From an uncultured Coriobacteriaceae bacterium (GTDB taxonomy: Bacteria > Actinomycetota > Coriobacteriia > Coriobacteriales > Atopobiaceae): a DNA stretch of 64,000 nt. This document shows positions 27,444 to 36,315 of the stretch, piece after piece. The stretch is taken from assembly GCA_902778135.1 (NCBI GenBank), contig CACYWP010000005.1:83632-147631 (forward strand). The letters are read 5' to 3'. Both the position numbers and the translations under genes were made by a program. The notes below the pieces were generated by a model, which saw only the letters and a list, made by a program, of their open reading frames with translations, made no database searches and was not told where the DNA came from. Numbering within the stretch: position 1 is the stretch's first letter; each line of letters starts with the position of its first letter.

Positions 27444-28412
27444 ATGGCAGACAACACGGTATTCGACTCCGTCTTCAAGACGATGGTTCACAGGTCGCCT
27501 CAGCTTATGATCCCCTTCATAAACGAGGTGTTCGGACGCAACTACCCACAGGACAGTCCCATCGTCCGATTCAGCGACGAACACGAGGGCCTGCGTGGCA
27601 CCATCATCGACGATACCGTCTTTCGCCTGGCTGAGAAGATCTATCACGTCGAATGCCAGAGCACGGCAGACGCGAGCATGGTCGTACGCATGATCGAGTA
27701 CGACTTTCATATCGCACTGGAAGAAGCACTGAGCGAGGGCGAACCATACGAGCTGGATTTTCCGGCCTCGTGCGTCCTGTATCTCAGGCACACGACAAGA
27801 ACGCCAGACGTCCTGTGCGTGAAGGTCAATCTTCCTGACGGAGGATCATTCCGATACGAGACAAAGGTCGTCAAAGCGCAGCTCTTCAGCAGCGACGAGA
27901 TCTTCAGCAAGAGGCTTCTGCTCCTGCTGCCGTACTATCTCATGCGCTACGAGCAAAGCCTAGCTGCCATCGCATCGGATGACCAACGGTCGGAACAGCT
28001 CGTCCACGAATGCTCCGAACTCAGAACCGAGCTTGAGTCAGCCGTACTGCGCATGGGCGACACGCCTTTATACGAGGAACTCGTCGAGCTTATAATCAGG
28101 GTGTCCGACCACCTGCTTGCCGCATACGAGACGCTTCGGAAGAGAGTGAGGAAGGCCATGGGTGGAGAGGTGCTTGAGCTTTGGCGCGAGAGGGCGGAGC
28201 GTCTTGAACGCGAGGCGGAGGCCCGGGGTATCGAACGGGGTATCGAGCAGGGCCTCGAGCAGGGTATTGAGCGGGGCCTCGAGCAAGGCATCGAGCGGGG
28301 CATCGAGCAGGGAGTCGATGACCTTGCCACAAGGCTTCGCAATCTGGGCATAGATGAGAAGATGCTCAACGAGGCAATCTCCTCGCTCAAGGCAGAGCGC
28401 GACAAGGGCTAA
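27444..28412 (+). CDS. Rpn-family PD-(D/E)XK nuclease with tetrapeptide-repeat tail
   Basis: A 322-residue protein of the Rpn/PDDEXK (recombination-promoting nuclease, formerly putative transposase) family. The start MADNTVFDSVFKTMVHRSP contains the family phrase DxxFK; the nuclease core includes D in GTIIDDTVF and E-x-Q in YHVECQS, with VVRMIEYDFHIALEEAL after it. The middle is helical, and residues ~251-285 are glycine-glutamate tetrapeptide repeats (RGIEQGLEQGIE-type). ATG 27444 has only a weak AGAGGG site; the open frame upstream to 26745 overlaps the preceding gene and is not real. It stands alone and carries no insertion-sequence ends. Confidence 0.85.
   Translation: MADNTVFDSVFKTMVHRSPQLMIPFINEVFGRNYPQDSPIVRFSDEHEGLRGTIIDDTVFRLAEKIYHVECQSTADASMVVRMIEYDFHIALEEALSEGEPYELDFPASCVLYLRHTTRTPDVLCVKVNLPDGGSFRYETKVVKAQLFSSDEIFSKRLLLLLPYYLMRYEQSLAAIASDDQRSEQLVHECSELRTELESAVLRMGDTPLYEELVELIIRVSDHLLAAYETLRKRVRKAMGGEVLELWRERAERLEREAEARGIERGIEQGLEQGIERGLEQGIERGIEQGVDDLATRLRNLGIDEKMLNEAISSLKAERDKG
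28225..28317 (+). repeat. 12-bp tandem repeats inside Rpn gene
   Basis: About seven to eight imperfect 12-bp units of the form GGTATCGAGCAG / GGCCTCGAGCAG encode alternating GIEQ, GLEQ and GIER tetrapeptides. The unit is a multiple of three, so slippage changes tail length without breaking the frame. Confidence 0.75.
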
Positions 28413-28438
28413 CGCATAGGTCCATCCATCAATAGACG

Positions 28439-28480
28439 AAGCGGTTCCTGTTGGAAGACTCGAACAGGAACCGCTTTTCC
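28439..28480 (+). terminator. Rho-independent terminator after Rpn gene
   Basis: AAGCGGTTCCTGTT and its complement (14-bp stem, 10-nt loop), the 3' arm running into CTTTTCCTT. It also faces the convergent aldo/keto reductase stop. Confidence 0.8.
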
Positions 28481-28510
28481 TTGGCTTGCCCTTTTGCCCA
28501 AGCGTTGGGT

Positions 28511-29638
28511 TTACGCCATCAGCTCTGCGAAGTCAGCAAGTACGCCGGGGATGTCAATCTGCTGCGGGCAGACCGCCGCGCAGCTGCCACAGCCAATGCA
28601 GGCGCTCGGTTGCTTGTCATCGGGAAGCGCCCCCAAGGCCATCGGCGCGATGAAGCCACCGCCGGTGAACTTGTGCTCGTTGTAGAGCGAGATGAGATGG
28701 GGAATGTCCAACTCCATGGGGCAGTGGTTGGTGCAGTAGTGGCAGGCGGTGCAGGGCACGCCCGTGGCCATTGTGTCCCCAATGGAGAGGATGGCATCCC
28801 ATTCCTCCTGGGAGAGCGGCTTGTCCTCGGCCCACGTCGCGATGTTCTGCTGCAGCTGCTCCATGTTGGACATGCCAGAGAGCACCATCGTGATTTCTGG
28901 CACCGTCTGCAGGAAGCGGAAGGCCCAGGCAGGGACGGTCTCGTCCGGACGCAAGTCCTTGAGCTGGGCCTCATGCTGCTCGGGCAGGGAGGCCAGCCTG
29001 CCACCACGCAGCGGTTCCATGACCCATACGGGAATGTCGTATTCGGCGAGCAGCGCCACCTTGTCGGCGTCCTTCTGGAAGTGCCAGTCGATGTAGTTGA
29101 GCTGCAGCTGGCAGAACTCCATGTCCTGCCCGTACTTCTCGAGGAAGGCGCGCAGCACCGGCAATGCACCGTGGCACGAGAACCCCAGGTGGCGGATGCG
29201 TCCGGCGCGCTTTTGCTCCAGCAGGTAGGAGACGGTACCGAAGTGGTCGTCGGCCAGGTAGTCATCGATGTTTGACTCGGTCACGTTGTGACAGAGGTAG
29301 AAGTCGAAATGGTCGACGCCGCACTTCTCCAGCTGCCTCTCGAAGATCTCCTCGACCTTGCCAAAGTTGCTGTTGGCATAGCCCGGGAACTTGGTGGCCA
29401 GATAGAAGCTGTCACACGGGTACTTGGCCAGCGCACGGCCAAGCACCTCCTCGGAATGGCCGCCGTGATAGCCCCATGCGGTGTCGTAGTAGTTGATGCC
29501 CTGCTCCATGGCATAGTCCACCATGGCGGCTGCCGCAGGCTCGTCGATCACATGGTCGTCGACATCGATGACGGGCAGGCGCATGGCACCGAGACCCAGA
29601 CCGGACAGCTTGAGATCCTGAAAGTCGCGATAGATCAT
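28511..29638 (-). CDS. Aldo/keto reductase with C-terminal 2x[4Fe-4S] domain
   Basis: A 375-residue protein: N-terminal AKR barrel (catalytic Asp/Tyr in YYDTAWGYHGG, Lys in ATKFPG, His in YLCHNV) joined to a ferredoxin-like C-terminus with CTACHYCTNHCP and CIGCGSCAAVCP. Such fusions are common in anaerobes and probably couple carbonyl reduction to ferredoxin-type electron flow. ATG 29638 follows GGAGAGGAG; earlier in-frame starts lack a ribosome site. Monocistronic. Confidence 0.92.
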   Translation of the reverse strand: MIYRDFQDLKLSGLGLGAMRLPVIDVDDHVIDEPAAAAMVDYAMEQGINYYDTAWGYHGGHSEEVLGRALAKYPCDSFYLATKFPGYANSNFGKVEEIFERQLEKCGVDHFDFYLCHNVTESNIDDYLADDHFGTVSYLLEQKRAGRIRHLGFSCHGALPVLRAFLEKYGQDMEFCQLQLNYIDWHFQKDADKVALLAEYDIPVWVMEPLRGGRLASLPEQHEAQLKDLRPDETVPAWAFRFLQTVPEITMVLSGMSNMEQLQQNIATWAEDKPLSQEEWDAILSIGDTMATGVPCTACHYCTNHCPMELDIPHLISLYNEHKFTGGGFIAPMALGALPDDKQPSACIGCGSCAAVCPQQIDIPGVLADFAELMA

Positions 29639-29813
29639 GATATCTCCTCTCCTCTGCATGGATTGGCTGGCATCCATGTGCGAATCCCCCAGTAATATTG
29701 TGCCAGCATGCACCAAGCATTACCAATACCGGTACATACGCCTATACCATGCACTGGATGCATGGCATAGGCGTTGCCTGTAGGCGAACCGCCTCCGTCC
29801 CGAGTGTCCGGTC

Positions 29814-30413
<600 letters not shown>

Positions 30414-30581
30414 CTACCCCCCCATCGCCAACCAAAAGAAGCCTGGCATAGCGCGCCAGATCCATGCGGTGAATGCGCGCGGACTTTCGTAATATGAGGA
30501 CACATGGAGCGCCTGTCGCGACATGGCGAAGCGAAGGCACTCGTCCGTGCGATAATGTCGGCACCGAGAAGAGGGGGTCCC

Positions 30582-31373
30582 ATGCGTCAATATGTGGTAG
30601 ATGCGTTCACCGACAAGGTCTTCGCGGGCAACCAGGCGGCCATCTGCGTGGTGGACGAGTGGCCCGACGCGCCGCTCATGCAGGCGATAACCGTAGAGAA
30701 CAACTTCTCCGAGACGGCATTCGTCAAGCCGCTCGAAGACGGACGCTACCATCTGCGCTGGTTCACCCCGGCGACGGAGATCGACTTCTGCGGGCACGCG
30801 ACCTTCGCGGCAGGATACGTCGTGCTCAACCATTACGAAAGGGAGGCCAAGCAGGTCACCTTTGCGACCAACGAGGTGGGCGAGCTCGTGGTGTCACGCG
30901 CGGACGACCGCTACGAGCTCGACTTCCCGGCGTACGACCTGGAGCAGGTGCCCGTCACCGACGCCATGGAGGAGGCGCTCGGCGCCCGCCCGGTCGAGGC
31001 GTGGATGGCGCGCGACCTGCTGTGCGTCATGGACTCGGCCGCCACGGTGCGCGATCTGCGACCCGACCTGCGGGCCGTCGAGGCGCTCGACGGCCTTCTG
31101 GTGCACGTTACGGCGGCCGGCGAGGAGGGCAGCGGCTACGACTGCGTGAGCCGCTCCTTCGCGCCGAAGCTGGCCATCCCCGAGGACCCGGTGTGCGGCA
31201 GCGGGCACTGCCACATCATGCCGTACTGGGCGCAGCGACTTGGCAGGCAGGACCTGTTGGCCTACCAGGCGAGCCGACGGGGCGGCACGCTGTGGGGGCA
31301 TGTGGCGGGGGACGGCCGCTGCGTGCTGGCCGGCAAAGCCGCGCTCTTCTCGGTGGCCGAGCTCACCGTGTAA
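30582..31373 (+). CDS. PhzF-family isomerase/epimerase
   Basis: A 263-residue protein of the PhzF (diaminopimelate-epimerase fold) family: DAFTDKVFAGNQAAICVV, the catalytic-glutamate motif NNFSETAFV, RWFTPATEIDFCGHAT and, in the second half, DPVCGSGHCHIMPYW. ATG 30582 follows GAGGGGG; upstream in-frame codons are unlikely. Family enzymes isomerise small metabolites; the substrate is unknown. A GATAAT -10-like box lies near 30551. Transcription probably ends in the paired repeat at 31422-31500. Confidence 0.9.
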   Translation: MRQYVVDAFTDKVFAGNQAAICVVDEWPDAPLMQAITVENNFSETAFVKPLEDGRYHLRWFTPATEIDFCGHATFAAGYVVLNHYEREAKQVTFATNEVGELVVSRADDRYELDFPAYDLEQVPVTDAMEEALGARPVEAWMARDLLCVMDSAATVRDLRPDLRAVEALDGLLVHVTAAGEEGSGYDCVSRSFAPKLAIPEDPVCGSGHCHIMPYWAQRLGRQDLLAYQASRRGGTLWGHVAGDGRCVLAGKAALFSVAELTV

Positions 31374-31421
31374 GGCCTTCGCGCGGGCAGCGACAGGCGC
31401 CACTCACACATTGACGAGCCG

Positions 31422-31500
31422 TTCGACCATCTGGGACGGTTCTCTGCGGTCGAAACGTATGAGACGATTCGACCGCGGAGAACCGTCCCAGATGGTCGAA
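31422..31500. repeat. Head-to-head pair of 33-bp palindromic repeats
   Basis: Two units (31422-31454 and 31468-31500) in opposite orientation with a 13-bp spacer; the arms are complementary at 32 of 33 positions. Each unit has TTCGACC and GGTCGAA ends around a GGGACGGTTCTC-type core. Lies between convergent PhzF and esterase genes, where it would act as a bidirectional terminator. Confidence 0.85.
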
Positions 31501-31568
31501 AGCGGGGGCTGCCAGGGAGGGAGAGTCGCTATTCCTGCGCAGTCTCGCATTCGAACGGCTGCTTGTCG

Positions 31569-32399
31569 TCAGAGGTCCCTGGATACGTTACCGCTGCCAA
31601 GCGTGGCATCGGCCTCACCCAGCGGCAGCCAGTCGATGACCTTCTTGATCTGGCTGTCCCAAAAGTCCCAGTCGTGGCCACGCGGCTCCTCGTCCCAAGT
31701 GACATCGAATCCCGCATCGACCAGCATGTCGCGGAACTTGAGGTTCACGGGCATCAGCGGGTCCTCGGTCCCGCAGCTCATCCAGAACTTCGGCGCCTCT
31801 ACCTCGCCCGCCGCAACGCGAGCCTTCAGCTGCTCGAAGACCACGTAGTGGCTCTTGTCCGTCTTGGCCGCCTCGGCGAGGTCGCCAAAGACGCTCTCCT
31901 CCCCCGCAAGCGACTCGTAGTTCGGGTCAAAGAAGTGGATTCCGCTGGAGAAGGCCGCGAGGTGCGAGAAGGTTTCCGCGTACTTCATGCCGTTGCGCAG
32001 GGTACCGAAACCACCCATGGAGAGACCGGCGATGAAGGTGTCCTCGCGGCGGCGCGAGAGCGGGAACATGGTGCGCATCACGCGCGGGAGCTCCTCGCCC
32101 ACGAACGCACCATAGTCGCTGTTCGCTGCCAGCCCGGGGATGTAGAAGGCGTTGTCGCCGCTCGGCATGACCACGGCCAGACCCGCGTCCTCGGCCCAGC
32201 GCTGGATGCGCGTACCGCTCACCCAGTCGGTATAGTTGCCGAGCAGGCCATGCAGCAGGAAGAGTGTAGGGTAGCCACCGTCGGGAACGCCTTGGTAGTC
32301 CAGCGTCTCGAAGCTGATCTTGTCCGATGGCAGGATCACGTTGACAGGCACGGTACGGAAGAGGACCTTGCTAAGGTAGTTGACCTGGATAAGCGCCAT
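31569..32399 (-). CDS. Esterase D/tributyrin-esterase-like hydrolase
   Basis: A 276-residue cytosolic alpha/beta hydrolase (MALIQVNYLSKVLFRTVPVN). It has LFLLHGLLGNYTDW (oxyanion side), the nucleophile elbow GLSMGGFG, Asp in CGTEDPLMP and His in EEPRGHDWDFW. ATG 32399 follows AGGAAGGA; the frame runs on upstream to 32765 across the DUF3237 gene, which is not coding in this frame. A broken paralogue lies at 39148-39451. Probably removes short acyl groups from sugars. Confidence 0.9.
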   Translation of the reverse strand: MALIQVNYLSKVLFRTVPVNVILPSDKISFETLDYQGVPDGGYPTLFLLHGLLGNYTDWVSGTRIQRWAEDAGLAVVMPSGDNAFYIPGLAANSDYGAFVGEELPRVMRTMFPLSRRREDTFIAGLSMGGFGTLRNGMKYAETFSHLAAFSSGIHFFDPNYESLAGEESVFGDLAEAAKTDKSHYVVFEQLKARVAAGEVEAPKFWMSCGTEDPLMPVNLKFRDMLVDAGFDVTWDEEPRGHDWDFWDSQIKKVIDWLPLGEADATLGSGNVSRDL

Positions 32400-32529
32400 G
32401 GGGCTTCCTTCCTCGAGTGCGCGACCATATGCGGCCTTGCACACATCGTAGCAGGTTCGACCCGGCGCCCATGCCTCTGCCTGACGGGCGGGAGGCGTTT
32501 GGGGCGGAGGTCCCGAACGTCCCGAGTCG

Positions 32530-32955
32530 CTACGCTTGGTCCAAGTCGAAGATCTTGATGCACACGCCACCTGGCGCGGAATGTCCCTCGGCGCGGAAGT
32601 GCGCGCCGTGAAAGTACGGCGCGAGCGTGGGGCTGTCGCATCTGAAGGTGGGCGTCGCATGGAAGGGCGAGGGGTTGCTGCCCCGCTCGAAGTACGCGTT
32701 GTTCTCCACATAGAGATGGCAGGGGTCACCCGCGTCGTCCACGCCCTCGATGACGTAGCGGGCACACATGTGGCGTACGCCCGCGGCGTCGGTCACCTGC
32801 ACGTCCACGCCACCGGGACGGACTGCGCCCGTGACGATCCCCGTGGCCTCGCCGGAGAAGGGGATGATGGTCACACGCCCGTTGGATGTGTCGAACGAGG
32901 TGCAGTCCTCGCGACGGATGGTGACGGCAATCTCCAGGATGGGCTGGGGTGACAT
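32530..32955 (-). CDS. DUF3237-family protein
   Basis: A 141-residue predicted beta-barrel protein with DUF3237 features: MSPQPILEIAVTIRRE, GRVTIIPFSGEATGIVTGAV, ARYVIEGVDD and FRCDSPTLAPYFHGAHF. ATG 32955 follows AGAGGAG. Function of the family is unknown. Encoded 130 bp upstream of the esterase on the same strand, and may be co-transcribed with it. Confidence 0.85.
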   Translation of the reverse strand: MSPQPILEIAVTIRREDCTSFDTSNGRVTIIPFSGEATGIVTGAVRPGGVDVQVTDAAGVRHMCARYVIEGVDDAGDPCHLYVENNAYFERGSNPSPFHATPTFRCDSPTLAPYFHGAHFRAEGHSAPGGVCIKIFDLDQA

Positions 32956-33193
32956 GAGCATCTCCTCTTGCGAGCGATGGACCGGAGGCAATGCCGGATG
33001 CTTGCGAGCGTCCGGCTCAAGCCGAGGGAAAAGCATCGGCACAACCGTATCACGAAAGGTGTCCCACCGAAGTAGGTGCCTCTGTGTGAGATCTTGGCCG
33101 TGACCCCCACGAGGGTCGTGCCATTCCTCGTCGAAGGTCCCAAGCTCCGCGATTGTCCCATGCGCCGACTGTCGCTCGCGTAGAATTGGGAGC

Positions 33194-33499
33194 ATGTCAC
33201 CAGGCGTCACGAGCGGAGAGAACATGCCCTGCCTTGACAACAGTGCGATCGAGCCCCTCTTTCAGAAGCCCTACGGGGTTGCCGATCCCCTGATGCCCTA
33301 CTGCCATCACGGCCTGATGGTCTTCCGCGAGGAGCGCGAGCAGGGCAGGGCCAATCCGCATCCCAAGAAGCTGGAGAGGTGGGTTGCGCGTGACCGGAAG
33401 CACCTCCTCGACGAGGTGCGCACCATCGCGTCCGCCTGCGGCCTCTCTATATGGCAGCCTGATCGGCGACAGGTCAGACACGCGAAGGTCAGAATCTGA
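33194..33499 (+). CDS. Small hypothetical protein
   Basis: 101 residues, no recognised domain; the central part (YCHHGLMVFREEREQGR, HPKKLERWVARDRKHLLDEV) is charged, with a helical character. A TAGAAT box at 33181-33186 lies 7 nt before ATG 33194, which would permit a leaderless transcript; ATG 33224 with GGAGAG is an alternative start. It lies 32 bp upstream of the YdeI-like gene on the same strand. It could be real or spurious. Confidence 0.4.
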   Translation: MSPGVTSGENMPCLDNSAIEPLFQKPYGVADPLMPYCHHGLMVFREEREQGRANPHPKKLERWVARDRKHLLDEVRTIASACGLSIWQPDRRQVRHAKVRI

Positions 33500-33531
33500 G
33501 CTGTCTTCATCCTATAAGGAGGAATCACCGT

Positions 33532-34110
33532 TTGTTCGACCAGCCCATCAACGTGCTCGACGCAGATAGCCGGCAACGGTTTCGCGACTGGCTTGTGGCG
33601 CACCATGCGACCGAGGCCGAGTGCTGGGTCGCGGTTCGGCGTGGCAGACCTGCAGACGACGGGTCCTTCTACTACCTCGACGCCGTCGAGGAGGCCCTGT
33701 GCTTCGGTTGGATCGACAGCATCCAAAAGGAGATCGGCGGCGCGCGTCTTCAGCGCTTCTCACCACGCAAGCCCCAAAGCCCCTGGACCGAGCTCAACAA
33801 GGAACGCGTGCGCAGGCTCGAGGCGCTCGGCCTTATGACCGATGCCGGCCGCGCGGTCCTCCCCGCGATGGGACCACGCAGCTTTCGGGTGGACCCCGAC
33901 GTCGAGCAGGCGCTCAAGGATGCGCGCTGCTGGGCTGCCTTCAGGCGCCTCCCGCCCCTCTACCAGCGCGTCCGCGCATATAACGTGGCCATCTACAAGA
34001 GGCGCAACCCCCAGCAGTACGCCCGGAGCCTCGAGAACCTGATCGTGCACACCAAGCGCGGCGAAATGTATGGCGAATGGAACGACTACGGCAGGCTGCT
34101 TGAGTACTGA
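33532..34110 (+). CDS. YdeI/OmdA-family protein
   Basis: A 192-residue protein of the YdeI/OmpD-associated family. Diagnostic segments are EAECWVAVRRGR, YYLDAVEEALCFGWIDS, QRFSPRKPQSPWTELN and a C-terminal helical part. The start is TTG 33532, supported by a textbook AAGGAGG 9 nt upstream and no better codon nearby. Some homologues are linked to bacteriocin or peptide resistance; the molecular role is unknown. Confidence 0.88.
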   Translation: MFDQPINVLDADSRQRFRDWLVAHHATEAECWVAVRRGRPADDGSFYYLDAVEEALCFGWIDSIQKEIGGARLQRFSPRKPQSPWTELNKERVRRLEALGLMTDAGRAVLPAMGPRSFRVDPDVEQALKDARCWAAFRRLPPLYQRVRAYNVAIYKRRNPQQYARSLENLIVHTKRGEMYGEWNDYGRLLEY

Positions 34111-34255
34111 CGCGTTTCAGGACGTCACTCCGGACGTGCAGGACGACGCTGCTGCGGTAGCTGTTGGTACGCCATGGCATCGCGTATCATCTAGACATGG
34201 TCTTGAGGCTGAGCTGCGGTGAGGGCAGCTGCGTTCGTCATTGTTGGGGGCAACC

Positions 34256-35086
34256 ATGATTGACAAGATCACTGCCGTCATCGCCGACGTGGATGGCACC
34301 ATCAACGTCAAGGGCTCGCCACTCATGCCTCGCACGCTCGCAGCCATCAACCGCCTGCACGAGGAGGGCGTCCTCTTTGGCACGGCATCCGGTCGCCCGC
34401 TCGACCACCGTTCGCTGGACAAGGCGCACGAATGGGGCCTCAGCTTTGAGTTTGACCTCGCCATCGGCATGAACGGCGGCGACCTTTGGGACAAGGACCA
34501 CGAGGGCATCGAGCACATCATGCTGCTGGGCAAGGACTACATTCAGGAGATTTGCGAGTTCATGTGGCCGCTCGACTGCAACGTCATCGTCTATGAGAAT
34601 GCCTACGACCACGTGCTCGTCAAGCGCAAGGACCGTCAACTGGAATCGAGCGTCATCCGCAACAAGTCGATATGGGAGCTCTCAACTCCCGAGATCATGG
34701 CCCAGAAGGATACGGGCAAGATAGAGTGCCAATACGAGCCAACCCCCGAGCTGGATGCACAGATCATGGCCGTGGTCAACGCCCACCAGTCGCCGTACTG
34801 GAGTAGCGTCCGCACCTTCCCGGGCACTGTCGAGTTCATGGCACCGGGGCTGGACAAGGGCGTTGCCCTGCGCCGCTATGCCGCCCGCAACAACATCCCC
34901 TTGAGCGAAATCATGACCTTTGGCGACATGGACAACGACATAGCCCTCATACGCGACGCAGGTTGGGGCGTGTGCATGGCCAACGGCTGTGACGAGGCAA
35001 AGGCCGTGGCCAAGGCGGTCACCGAGTACGGCGTGCTTGAGGATGGCATGGGGCGCTATCTGGATGCCCACGTCTTTTGCCGATGA
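34256..35086 (+). CDS. Cof-type HAD-IIB phosphatase
   Basis: A 276-residue cytosolic sugar-phosphate phosphatase. Motif I is DVDGTIN near residue 11, with motif II in GTASGRP, the lysine in GLDKGVALRR and motif IV in FGDMDNDIAL. The ATG at 34256 follows TTGGGGG. Typical members dephosphorylate hexose phosphates or nucleotides such as FMN/PLP; this one's substrate is unknown. Transcription ends at the repeat pair 35133-35211. Confidence 0.92.
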   Translation: MIDKITAVIADVDGTINVKGSPLMPRTLAAINRLHEEGVLFGTASGRPLDHRSLDKAHEWGLSFEFDLAIGMNGGDLWDKDHEGIEHIMLLGKDYIQEICEFMWPLDCNVIVYENAYDHVLVKRKDRQLESSVIRNKSIWELSTPEIMAQKDTGKIECQYEPTPELDAQIMAVVNAHQSPYWSSVRTFPGTVEFMAPGLDKGVALRRYAARNNIPLSEIMTFGDMDNDIALIRDAGWGVCMANGCDEAKAVAKAVTEYGVLEDGMGRYLDAHVFCR

Positions 35087-35132
35087 GCCAGACGCTGGGG
35101 AGGGAGCTTCGCCCTGGCTGTCGTTCCGGCAA

Positions 35133-35211
35133 TTCGACCATCTGGGACGGTTCTCCACGGTCGAAACATCTATAACGTTTCGACCGTGGAGAACCGTCCC
35201 AGATGGTCGAA
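35133..35211. repeat. Head-to-head pair of 33-bp palindromic repeats
   Basis: Units at 35133-35165 and 35179-35211 are exact reverse complements of each other with a 13-bp spacer. Placed between the convergent HAD and TauE genes; the second unit ends 1 bp before the TauE stop. Confidence 0.9.
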
Positions 35212-35212
35212 C

Positions 35213-36010
35213 TCACATCAGAACGTGCTTGATGAAGATGAGCGAGCCGCCTAGCACCACCAGCACCGCGCCGGTCACGAGGCCCACCGTGCGCGTGCTC
35301 ACCCGATTGGCAAACTGAGCGGACGCGAGCGATGACACCGTAGCTACGACCACGCAGACAAGCAGGGCGTCCCAGCGCTCCGCCACGATGCTCGGCTCGA
35401 CGAGCATGTGGCTCACGCTGGCGATGAGCGCGGTGAAGGTCATGATGAAGGTGCTCATACCCACGGCGGTCTTGTGATCCATGCCCAACATGAACGTGAA
35501 CACCACGAGCATCATCATTCCGCCGCCCGTCCCCACAAAACCGGTGCCAAAGCCTATGGTCAGGCCGAAGAAGAGCGAGATCGCCACGTCGAGCGGCGTG
35601 AGTCTGCTTCCCCGCTCAGGAGCGTCAGCACGCTTGGACTCGGGCTTCACCAAGAAGCGAATACCAATGGCAAAGGTCAGAAAGAGCGAGAAGCCACCCA
35701 GCACCACATTTCCCGCCCGATGGGCAGCAAGGCTCCCCACCACGCACATGCCCACGATGCACACGAACATGATCCAACCGCGACGCAGGTCGATGTTCTT
35801 GTAGCGGATGTAGGTCCACGTGGTAATGGCAGACCCCAGGATGTCGGAGGCAAGTGCGATGGCCGTCGCCTGATAGGCGCCAGCCTCTCCACCGAACGAC
35901 GGGCAGAGCACGTAGAGGATGGGAACCATCACGGTCGCGGCCGAGAGCCCCGCAAGCCCGGTCCCGACACCAGCGCCAAGCGCCGCAATGACATACCAGA
36001 GGATCTCCAC
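35213..36010 (-). CDS. TauE/SafE-family membrane permease
   Basis: A 265-residue polytopic protein with about eight hydrophobic spans and the TauE/SafE repeats GAGVGTGLAGLSAATVMVP and GFGTGFVGTGGGMMMLV. Family members export sulfite or small organosulfonates or carboxylates. The start is GTG 36010 after GAGGGG; the upstream open frame to 36334 only covers the intergenic repeats. Monocistronic. Confidence 0.88.
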   Translation of the reverse strand: MEILWYVIAALGAGVGTGLAGLSAATVMVPILYVLCPSFGGEAGAYQATAIALASDILGSAITTWTYIRYKNIDLRRGWIMFVCIVGMCVVGSLAAHRAGNVVLGGFSLFLTFAIGIRFLVKPESKRADAPERGSRLTPLDVAISLFFGLTIGFGTGFVGTGGGMMMLVVFTFMLGMDHKTAVGMSTFIMTFTALIASVSHMLVEPSIVAERWDALLVCVVVATVSSLASAQFANRVSTRTVGLVTGAVLVVLGGSLIFIKHVLM

Positions 36011-36147
36011 GGCAGCCCCCTCAATTATGCCGAGGTGTGACGAGACCCATCTTACCCGCACCGTGCCCATCTCGTCGGTTGCGAACGCGCATTCTGGTAG
36101 CCGGGCGTTCGGGAGGGAGGCCTGCGTCCAGTGCCAAACAGCCTTTT

Positions 36148-36246
36148 TTCGACCGTGGAGAACCGTCCCAGATGGTCGAGGCCCTTGTCCGACGCCAAAC
36201 AGGCTCCCCCTTTTTCGACCGTGGAGAACCGTCCCAGATGGTCGAA
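36148..36246. repeat. Two tandem 33-bp palindromic repeats
   Basis: Units at 36148-36180 and 36214-36246, same orientation, 66 bp apart. Flanking sequence (GCCAAACAG before each, GAGGCCTGCGTCC at 36114-36127 and 36251-36264) is also repeated, so a ~66-bp block was duplicated. Located in the 305-bp gap between the divergent TauE and FMN-reductase genes. A TACAAT box at about 36272 may be the -10 of the latter. Confidence 0.8.
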
Positions 36247-36315
36247 CGGGACGGAGGCCTGCGTCCGGCCTTACAATGGTCCGGAGAGTGCCCGATTCGA
36301 ACGCGAGGAGCCTCC

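Noticed and set aside
27444..28412. Insertion sequence transposase
   Set aside because: The Rpn family has been labelled as putative transposase, but the fold is a PD-(D/E)XK nuclease and there are no terminal inverted repeats or target duplications around the gene.
32956..33240. N-terminal extension of the DUF3237 gene
   Set aside because: The frame is open to 33240, but AGAGGAG directly before ATG 32955 fits, the extension is not domain-like, and it would overlap the opposite-strand small gene.
36148..36246. Possible CRISPR array
   Set aside because: Only two units in tandem with one spacer, the spacer shares sequence with the flank, and no cas genes are present. The same holds for 55979-56073.
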